Assembly (NCBI GenBank): GCA_903904495.1 | Contig: CAIVCU010000029.1 | Location: 1 to 15,253 of the forward strand | Reading direction: 5' to 3' | DNA from: an uncultured Chlorobiaceae bacterium | GTDB taxonomy: Bacteria > Bacteroidota > Chlorobiia > Chlorobiales > Chlorobiaceae | DNA length: 15,253 nucleotides | In this document: in pieces, positions 1-8,500 of the stretch | Position numbering within the stretch: the stretch's first letter is position 1 | Layout of the letters: the number at the start of each line of letters is the position of its first letter | The notes under the pieces: generated by a model | Database searches by the model: none | What the model saw: only the letters and a program-made list of their open reading frames with translations | What the model was told of the DNA's origin: nothing | Translations under genes and position numbers: made by a program

Positions 1-2
1 GG

Positions 3-446
3 TGTGGGCCTTGCAAATCTTTAGGCCCCATACTGGAGAAACTTGAAGTTGATTATGGGGGTCGGTTTAACCTCGTCAAAATAAATTCTGACGACGAACA
101 GCAACTGGCTGCGGCTTTTGGTATTCGCAGCATCCCCACTTGCGTTCTCATCAAAGACGGACGCCCCCTAGATGGGTTCATGGGCGCTTTGCCCGAATCT
201 AAGGTCAAAGAGTTTTTAGATAAACACCTTCCCAGCGAAGCAGATTTGGCAGTTCAAGAGGATATGGAGCAGGCAGAGGAGCTACTCGGCGAGGGAGATA
301 CGAACGCAGCACTGGCCAAATTGCAAGAAGCTCTCGCCATCAACCCAGCCAATGATGATGCTCGTTTTGACTACGTAAAGCTTTTGATCTCAGTCGGTGA
401 ATTGGAGTCTGCCCAAAGCGCACGATCAAGCTTGTCATGGATATGA
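3..446 (+). CDS. Thioredoxin-TPR protein fragment (YbbN/CnoX-like), truncated at both ends
   Basis: The reading frame is open from base 3, before the first ATG at 180, and begins exactly at a thioredoxin active site, CGPC (bases 3-14), followed by KSLGP. The cis-proline loop SIPT and the strand TCVLIKDG follow, then FLDKHLPS, and an acidic linker leads into a TPR-like helix pair (LLGEGDTNAALAKLQEAL, then NPANDDARFDYVKLL). This order is that of the YbbN/CnoX family, about 280-300 residues long, which combine a thioredoxin fold with TPRs and act as holdases/co-chaperones. Here the N-terminal strands lie outside the window. The TPR part stops being family-like at about base 417, after GELESAQSA; the last residues to the stop at 446 are read from the opposite strand of queD. 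The style of the protein suggests a betaproteobacterium rather than a green sulfur bacterium (inference). Confidence 0.8.
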   Translation, partial: CGPCKSLGPILEKLEVDYGGRFNLVKINSDDEQQLAAAFGIRSIPTCVLIKDGRPLDGFMGALPESKVKEFLDKHLPSEADLAVQEDMEQAEELLGEGDTNAALAKLQEALAINPANDDARFDYVKLLISVGELESAQSARSSLSWI

Positions 447-646
447 TCCAGCATGATCTCTTTCAAAAATTTGAAATCCATCACCATTCCTTCCTCACCA
501 TCACCCTTGCGGTTGATCATTTGGCCCTCCACTGTTGCAACAATAACACCACGGTGACCGTGCAGTTGATTGCAGAACGAAAAACTGTTTGGCAGTGTAT
601 GGCCGTAATCGATCTCAATTTTTCGTGAAATGCGCATGGTGTTCAA
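371..646 (-). pseudogene. queD: 6-carboxy-tetrahydropterin synthase (QueD/PTPS family), C-terminally truncated
   Basis: QueD converts dihydroneopterin triphosphate to 6-carboxy-tetrahydropterin in the queuosine/7-deazaguanine pathway. Visible family features are the N-terminal strand RKIEIDYGHTLPN, the zinc-ligand motif HGHRG at about residues 29-33, the strand VIVATVEGQ, and the helix start VMDFKFLKEIM leading to HDKLD. Normal members have about 120-145 residues and end with a further strand, helix and catalytic Glu. Here family-like sequence stops after about 75 residues, and the last ~15 residues before the stop are antisense of the adjacent thioredoxin gene. The start could be the ATG at 646 or the inner ATG three codons later. 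It lies 133 bases downstream of tpsB on the same strand with no convincing terminator between. Whether it belongs to the same genome as the rest is not certain. Confidence 0.75.
412..430. other. Join between two unrelated truncated genes
   Basis: The thioredoxin-TPR gene (+) and queD (-) run into each other tail to tail and both lose their 3' parts here. Left of about 417 the plus strand still encodes YbbN-like sequence. Right of about 427 the minus strand encodes QueD up to its HDKLD motif. Each gene's frame then continues for a few residues as the antisense of the other. A GATC lies at 424-427 and an AAGCTT at 428-433, at the join itself. This can be an assembly or ligation chimera or a real rearrangement; the sequence alone does not decide. 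Confidence 0.65.
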
Positions 647-779
647 TCATATTGTCTTTATCAGGTCTCAGTAGATTGCAAAGTGTACGGAAAAAAATAC
701 TTTTTCGCGAATCTGGAGTGTGATGGGCTTTTTATGACATCGTTTTCCGCAAAGTCGGTTCAAAGTGCGGCCCCCTCTT

Positions 780-2468
780 CTAAAATCGTTTTACAGCCTG
801 TACATAAATCATAGGGCTGTTTTCCGGAGTGGTTTCCCCTTGTACTTTCCAGGCACATGTTGCCTGCAGGGTATTGTTGTCTGAGTCCATCCATTTAACA
901 CCGATTCCAGCTCCCGTTAGGCTGCGGGTGTTAGTGCCTGCATCGGGGAAAGGGATTGCATGAAACACAGCGTAACCATGGTCAACAAAAGTTATTGCCG
1001 TCACTCTTCCTGGGAGTTCCCCGATCGGTCCAAAGATGTAGCGGAGTTCTGCGGTTGTAACAACTCCTTGATCGGCGTAGGATTCGCCTATCTGCCATGC
1101 ACGTATCGCTCCTGGTCCACCAAGAGAGAGCTGTTCTGAGCTGTTCAGGTTTTTATCAGCCCATTGGCCATAGGCACCGGTATAGAGTGATAATCCGTTG
1201 TAGAATGTCTGGGTTCGGGATATGCTCAGGTTAACCTTTGAATAATTGCCGTTGGTGTGCAAGCCGCTTGATGACTGGTCAATCGAAAGTGTTTCCTGAT
1301 CAGAGATACATAAATTTCCAGCAACAACCCCGATGGAAAATGAAGTGGAGCCACCACCTGAAAATCTATCCATTTGTATTCCGGCAAGGCCAAGTTGCAA
1401 TGACGCGGAATGTCGCTGATTTCTGGATTGCGAGTTTTCAATCCGGTCATCCAGTAATTTACCTTCTCCTGCGACCGTGGCATTCAGAATCAGATCTCTT
1501 CGGCGTACAAGCGGATGGGTGATTGAAAGACTCAGGTTATGGGCATCTCCATCAGCGTTCAATGTTTTAAAAGATCCGCCCAGTTTATAGTTGACAAAAT
1601 TGTAGTCCGCTCCAATCTTTGTGCCGTAGGACATCACCGGTATGGTATAGTTTGTCCTGATATTTTGAAGGTCACCGGTTGTTGATGTCTGCAGGTGCAG
1701 AGTGGCCTGATCGCCAAGGTGAAGAGGGGAGTAGAGATCAACGGTTGCGCCGGCACGATTATTTCCTGTCGCATTATTTCCGTAATTGTCCATATCCAGT
1801 GCGAAGCTGAAGGGTTTGCCTTCGGAAACTTCAAGGGTTGCTTTTGTCATACCGGGTCTTGAACCTGGTTCCAGCTTGATTCTGGAAGAGATATTTGGCA
1901 GTTCGTTGGTTTTCATGATCATTGAACTCAAGGCTCCATCTTCAACCGGCTTGTCCATAGGCAGATGACCGGCATATCGCAGCAGAAGGCTTCTCGGTGT
2001 TCTCATCTTATCAGGAACAGTTTTAATATCTATAGATTCCAGTATCCCTTCAACGACTTCAATCGTAAGAGGCATTCCGGGTGTTACCGATTGGGGAGGA
2101 AAAAATACGGAAGCAAGAAAACACCCTTTGTTCCTGTATTTATTGGTGATTGCCTCAGCTGCGGCATTCAGTTCCGTTATTGTCATCTCTTTTCCGATTG
2201 AGCTGCTCATGAGTGCAGCAAGCTCACTTCCCGAAAACAGGGTATTGCCGGTAAAGATAAATCCTGAAACCTTTACCCGTGTTCCATCCCGTGCCGGCTC
2301 GTTAAGAGGTACCTTTTTCTGAAGAGGAGGCAAACTCTTTTGGGGGGCAAAAGATGTTGATGGAGTATTTTCTTTGAGCAGTCGTCCGGCATCAGGAAAA
2401 TCAGCCGAAAAAGCAGTGCCTGCTGAAAAGATTGAGAAGAACAAAAGCATTTTCAATGATGCAGACAT
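780..2468 (-). CDS. TpsB outer-membrane transporter (ShlB/FhaC/HecB family)
   Basis: This is the translocator of a two-partner secretion system, a 16-strand Omp85-type barrel that exports the TpsA encoded just upstream. The 562-residue length is normal for the family. Residues 1-21 form a signal peptide (hydrophobic LKMLLFFSIFSAGTA, likely cut near AFS|A). A proline-rich linker follows, then a first POTRA domain at about 64-140 (VKVSGFIFTGNTLF; ITNKYRNKGCFLASVFFPPQ; LTIEVVEG) and a second POTRA to about 215. The rest is the ShlB barrel, ending in an aromatic residue (VKRF) as expected for the BAM signal. The L6 loop motif, VRGY/F in FhaC, appears as GGPGAIRAW near residue 456; VRAY-like forms are known in the family. 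A good ribosome binding site sets the start. It is separated from tpsA by 88 bases on the same strand, so co-transcription is likely. Confidence 0.93.
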   Translation of the reverse strand: MSASLKMLLFFSIFSAGTAFSADFPDAGRLLKENTPSTSFAPQKSLPPLQKKVPLNEPARDGTRVKVSGFIFTGNTLFSGSELAALMSSSIGKEMTITELNAAAEAITNKYRNKGCFLASVFFPPQSVTPGMPLTIEVVEGILESIDIKTVPDKMRTPRSLLLRYAGHLPMDKPVEDGALSSMIMKTNELPNISSRIKLEPGSRPGMTKATLEVSEGKPFSFALDMDNYGNNATGNNRAGATVDLYSPLHLGDQATLHLQTSTTGDLQNIRTNYTIPVMSYGTKIGADYNFVNYKLGGSFKTLNADGDAHNLSLSITHPLVRRRDLILNATVAGEGKLLDDRIENSQSRNQRHSASLQLGLAGIQMDRFSGGGSTSFSIGVVAGNLCISDQETLSIDQSSSGLHTNGNYSKVNLSISRTQTFYNGLSLYTGAYGQWADKNLNSSEQLSLGGPGAIRAWQIGESYADQGVVTTAELRYIFGPIGELPGRVTAITFVDHGYAVFHAIPFPDAGTNTRSLTGAGIGVKWMDSDNNTLQATCAWKVQGETTPENSPMIYVQAVKRF

Positions 2469-2473
2469 AACAG

Positions 2474-2480
2474 ACTCCTT
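2474..2480 (-). promoter_or_regulatory. Ribosome binding site of tpsB
   Basis: On the minus strand AAGGAGT lies five bases before the ATG at 2468. It supports this start and contrasts with tpsA and hemB, whose starts show no clear Shine-Dalgarno sequence. Confidence 0.75.
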
Positions 2481-2556
2481 TAAATCACATTAGCAATTGA
2501 TATAGTCATGGAGCTTTTAAAGAGATAAAACCGGCAAGTCTTTCTTATAAAGCCTG

Positions 2557-5500
2557 TTATCCAATGTTTACCACTAATACTGTACGCGCTTCACCGCCAA
2601 ACTGGTCTTTGGCTGTAAATTCAACCTGATACTCTCCTTTTGCCTCTTCTGGCGGCGTACCGCTTAAGACTTTCTGGCTTTGATCGAATGACATCCAGGA
2701 GGGAATTGAAGAGCCGTTGACAAGATGGACTTCTATCGAAACAACAGCATCTGGATTGTTGTGCCTGAATGTGCCTTGTGGGATAGGCAGAATGAAAAAT
2801 GCCATTGCAGGCTCATGTGCCGATATTGTGGTAACAGCAGATAAATCATGGGCTGTTGATGAAGAGTCAGATTTGTTCGATAGAGACGATTGTGCCGTTT
2901 TCCATTTTCCGTGGCTGTTTATCAGCAAATCCTGTGTGGCAATTTCCGGCGCGGAATTTATGACCATTGTTTTTCTGACACTCTCATTGCTTAAGCTGAC
3001 ATTACAAAAATCATAAATCGCCTGCTGTTGTTGGTTATGGATTGTGCTGATGGCATTGGTTGCAGCATCAACTGCGCCGGAATGGTTGTTGTCAGTAAGG
3101 GAGCCTCCGTTGTTGTTGGTGGTGTCGGTTGACGGCTCGCCTCCACTTGCATTGATTGTCACCGGGGCGTTGGCAATATTCAGTGTGGGTAATTTGTAGT
3201 TCTCCTTTAATCCTTTGCCGTCCTGCAGCGTTATGGCATTGATGTAATTTGTGGCATTGCTTGAAGCCTCCTTGTATTTCGATGTAGCACCGGTATAGTT
3301 CAGTGTTTCGCTTCCGGCCAGATTGCCAAGGGTCACAAAGCCGGTCAGACTTGTTCCTCCGTCGTAATTTTTAATGGCAGAAAGCGTGAGCATGCGTTTT
3401 TCAATAGTCAGCTTTGCGTCGTAGAAGCTGATCTTGTAATTGCTGTTTTCGAGCGTACCTTCATTGATGGTGTAGGTTCCGGCATTTTCGCCATCTGTCC
3501 GTTCGAGTGAACCGCTGAAGCAGTCTCCCGTAATGAGTCCGCGCCCGATGCCTGTTGTATTAGGTTGCCAGGTCAGTGTCGGATCGCTCTCCCCGTAGAC
3601 TTTGCTTTTGGTGTCGGCTGAAATGATAATCGGGCGCTGGGTGATTGAAAAGGCATTGTTGTCGGCGGCAAAGGTGATCGCGTAATTTCCTGCTTTGGTT
3701 CCGGAACCCAGGGCGATATCATAACTGCCGACACTATTGCCGGCCTGACGCGCCAGTGTGCCGGTAATATCGCTTAACTCATCATTTACTGTAACGCTGC
3801 CAAGAGTTCCGCTGGTGATGCTTACCGACAGATCCGGATCTGGTTCACCGTAAATCTTGCTTTTTGATGATGCATGCAGGGTAATATGACGCGGGATGAT
3901 GGTCAGGTTAGCTCCGATGAAGGTGATGGCGTAGTTACTGTTATCCAGTGAGCCCTGAGTAATCTCATAGTCAGCAACATTTTCTCCGGCAGTTCGTCCG
4001 AGAGTTCCTGTGAAGCTGTCACCGTAAAGCCGGCCGCGACCATTGCTTTTTGATTCCGCCTCCCAAGTCAGTTTCGGATCGCTGATGCTGTAAGTCTTGC
4101 TTTTGTCATCTGCCGAAATGATAATCGGCCGTTGTGTGATTGAAAAGGCATTGTTGTCAGAGGCAAAGGTGATAGCGTAATTACCAGCTTTGGTGCCTGA
4201 CCCAAAGGTGATATCATAACTGCCGGCACTGTTGCCGCTCTGACGGGTAAGTGTGCCGGTGATATCGCTTAACTTATCACTTACGGTTTCGCTGCCCAAG
4301 CTGCCGCTGGTGATGTCTACCGCCAGTTCAGGGTCAGTTTCACCATAGATTCTCCCTGTTGCTGAAGCACTCAAGGTAATCGGTCGCGGGTTAATCGTCA
4401 GGTTGCTGCCGGTATAGCTGATCGTATAATTACTATTGTTCAGCGATCCCTGATTGATTGCGTAGGTGCCGATATTTTCACCGGCTGTTCGTCCGAGTGC
4501 GCCGCTGAAGCTGTCGCCGGGCATGAGTCCTCTATTGCCTGTCCGGGTTTCAGCCAGCCAGCTCAGTGTCTGATCGCCATTACCATAGGTTTTGCTCCGT
4601 GCATTGGCAGAAATGTTGATTGCCCTTTTATCAACAGTGTATGTAATGCCGCTCCCTGCAGTAAAGGTCAGTCCGATGCTGCTTGAGAATCCCCCTCCGT
4701 AACTTATGGTGTAGGTGCCTGCATTTGACGTTGTAGAGGGAACCCCGGTCAAAATCATTGTGCCGGTCAAGCCGATATTGCCGATGGTATCTTCATTATC
4801 GGAGCCAGCCAGTGTATATCCGAACGTCGCTGTTGGTGTGGTTCCATAAGTGCTGCTGGCGGTTCCTCCGGTGAGAGTCGTTGATACGGATATAGCGCCA
4901 GGTGCAGACGAATAGATAAATCCGTTGCCGGATTCACTCGCGTCGCCGGGCGCATAGCTGCTGAAATTTGCGTTGTAATGACGAAAGTCAGACGTTAATC
5001 CCCCCTTGGCGGTTACTCCGGGATTGTCCGAATAGACGATCCATCGGGCTGAGCCGGACGTGGAGAGTAATCCCCCTGCGCTGTTGTCGAACTTCTTGCC
5101 GCTTAGCACAATGCTGCTGCCGCTTGAGGCATTGGCTGCAAGAGTTCCGGATGCAAGTGCAATACCGGAACCTGTCGTAAACCCATTGTTCACGGCACTG
5201 ATTGTGCCGGCTTTGATATCGCGCAACGTAATATCACCGTTTTCACGGTTGGTGTTGCCTGCTCCATCGCGCAGTTCAATATTGATAATCCCATTACCTG
5301 TATTGATACTTGAGCCAGCTCCCATGGTGATCACAGCACTTCCTGGAGTCCTGAAGGCATCCACTACGCCGTTATCCCTGGTATCATTGGCTACGAGTGA
5401 CAGTTTGCCGCTGTTGATGGAGATATTGGCATTCAGGAGAATACTTCGTCCGGCATTCAGGGTAAGATCGCCACTGTTTATTCCATGACTGCTGCTGAGA

Positions 5501-8500
5501 ATTGATGAATTAACGGTAATGTCGTTGTTAGCCTTCAGTATCACATTGTCGCCCGAATTCAGCAGAGTAGTGATCTTATCTGGAGTAAAGGTGTTATCAC
5601 TTCCTGGATTGGAGGAGTATTGCTGTGCAACAGGGACAGATGTAAAAATATCAACCCGGCCTGTATTGTTCAACCAAGCAGGAGAGCTGACAGCAAAACA
5701 GCCGTTCATGTTTCCAACGGTGAGCGGAGTAATACCTCCAGAGCCAACCTGGTCCTCTTTTGCTGAACCGGCAAAACTGTTAAACGAGCTCACAGCTCCG
5801 ACGGTGCCTCCAGCTCCATCCCCGAATGTCACGGCCCCAGCATTGGTGGCTGAACCGTTATCCCATAGCAGTGACGTAACGACATAGTTCCCGTTTGGCG
5901 TTACCGTTACACTGCCCACCTGATTGCCTGTTTTCAATCCGAAAAGACTGTTGGCCGTGCTTATTGCTCCGACAGTTCCACCAAGTCCACATCCCCAGGT
6001 TACCGCACCGGCATTGACGGCAGTGTTATTATCCCAATATTTGGAACTCACCACATAGTTGCCGTTCATCAACGCAACCACATTATTCGCTCTCGAATCA
6101 TCCGACCCTGCGTAATCATTTTTGCTCAATCCAATCAAGCTGTTGGAACCACTTACTATTCCAGTTGTGCCACCATGCCCGTTGCCCCATGTGACGGCAC
6201 CTGCATCGGTAACGACGCTATTGTCAGAATTAATCCTGTCCCAATATCCGGAAGAGGCAACATAATTACCGTTGGTCAGTGCAGTTATCGAAGAGCCAAT
6301 CCCATCATTAGCCGAAGAACCGATCAGGCTGTTCTCAACTGATATCGTTCCTGTCAACCTTATGCCGCCTGATTCGCCGTTACACCAGGTCACCGCACCA
6401 GCTCCGTTGTTCCAGCTTGGGGAAGCAACAACATAATGACTGTTTGTCAGTGCCGTTATCGAAGAACCAATTTTATCACCAGGCGTAGCCCCGATTAGGC
6501 TGTTATCAGCGGATATTGTACCTGTCAATCGGATGCCGCCAGAATCTCCGGTACCCCAGGTTGCTGCACCAGCTCCATTGCTCCAGTTTGGTGAACCAAC
6601 GACATAGTGACCGTTTGACAGAGCTGTTACTCTTGAGCTTATTCCATCATTAGGAAGCGAACCGGTCAGACTGTTTCCTGAACTTATCGTTCCGACAGTG
6701 CCACCCAGCCCGTTTCCCCAGGTAGTGGCTCCAGCATCGGCGACCGTACCATTGTCCCAGTATTTTGAGTTCACTACATAATTTCCATTCGTCAGTGCGG
6801 TTACGTTATTTGATGCTGCACTATCAGATCCTGCGTAATCATTTTTGTTAGAACCGACCAGACTATTGGCTGCGCTGACTATCCCGACAGTACCTCCAAT
6901 TCCACTTCCCCAGGTTACTGCACCGGCATTGGTAGCTGTTCCATTGTCCCACAACCCGGACACTACCACATAATTTCCATTCGTAAGAACCGTAATCGCT
7001 TCACTTCCCCATCCCACCTGATTACTTGATTTTGAACCAACCAGACTGTTATCTGCGCTGACGGCTCCGATTGTGCCACCCTGGCCGTCTCCCCAGCTGA
7101 CGGCCCCTGCATTGATGGCTTTTCCATTGTCCCAATAACCGGAACTCACCACATAGTTGCCGTTTGTCAGAGCGGTCACGTTATTTGAGCCCACATCATT
7201 GGATCCTACAAAATCATTTTTTGTTGAGCCGATAAGGCTGTTTGCCGCACTTACTGTTCCTGTTGTTCCCATGAAGCCATCGCCCCATGTCACTGCTCCC
7301 GCATCCGTAATGAGGCTGTTGTCGGTATTGACTTTATCCCAGGATCCGGAACTCGTCACATAGTTGCCGTTCTTCAAAGCCGTCACATGAGAGCCGATAC
7401 CATCATTCGGTGAAGAACCGATCAGGCTGTTCACACTGGATATCGTACCGGTCAGTCTACTGCCGAGTGTTGTGCCGTACCCCCATGAAGCCGCACCAGA
7501 GTTGTTGTTCCAGTGTGGTGAGCTTACCACATAGTTGCTGTTTGTTAGCACTGTTATTACACAGCCTACGCTATCATTTGCAGAGGAACCAACCAGACTG
7601 TTCATGACTGTCACGTTCCCGCTGATACCACTGGTGCCATCAATCCAGGTCACGGCACCCGCGTTAGCCTGACCGGCATTGGACCAGTTTGTGGTTGAGG
7701 TGACAGCATTATTATTGCCAGTAAGGAGATTGACATTCAAGCCTACCATGTCGTTAGCTGTTGAACCACTCAGCACAGAGAGCAGAGTTCCATCCGGCTT
7801 GTAAAGACGCACAGCACCGGCATCAATGGCTACGAAATCATCAGATGGACTTGCAACTAATATATTGCCGTTTGCGAGTTCAAATATTTTACCCGAACCG
7901 TGCTGGTTGCCTGCAACGGGATCGGTATCAGGCAGTGAGATGAGGTAAAAGGTTTTAGCTGTTGGATTGGCGTCAATAGTGATGTTCCGTGGATCGAGCA
8001 GCAGCAGGCCGTTTTGGCCTTTTGGTGCAGCCGTGATGACGTTGCCTTCAAAAGAAAGCTGCTCATGACTTGATACCTCTACTTCTCCACCGTTGCCGCT
8101 GTTTATTCCTCCTTTAGCCTCGATAGCGCCTGCAAAGGATGTGGATTGGTTCGACCAGAGCACGACTTTGCCACCATTACCGTTCTCAAGAGCGTTTGCG
8201 TGAATTGTGCTGCTTGATGTTACCTTTGTGCTCATTGCGTTGGCAAGGGAGATATCGTTGCCCTGCCAGCCACCGCCAATATAGATTTGTCCGCCTCCAC
8301 TCTGTCCGTCGGTTTTGACCGTTGTACCGGCAAGTAAAGTCTCTGGCGCGGTGATGCGTATTTCCCCGCCCTGGAATGCAGTGCCGCATGCGCTGAATGC
8401 TCCTGAGAGATAGAGGCTTTTTCCTGCGGTGATGGAGATATTTCCGCCATTATCACCATCGGCGTTTATATGGCTTGTTAAAGTCTGCTCAATGCTGCCC

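Noticed and set aside
741..772. Possible terminator after tpsB with CCGCA/TGCGG arms
   Set aside because: Only five pairs around a 14-base loop and no T-tract directly after it on the minus strand.
5060..5488. 142-codon plus-strand open frame rich in Leu, Pro and Ser
   Set aside because: Antisense shadow of the repetitive tpsA sequence; low-complexity translation.
5700..7536. Regular repeats that could suggest a CRISPR array
   Set aside because: Units of 171-207 bases, diverged, all in one open reading frame and with protein-level conservation; not short identical repeats with spacers.
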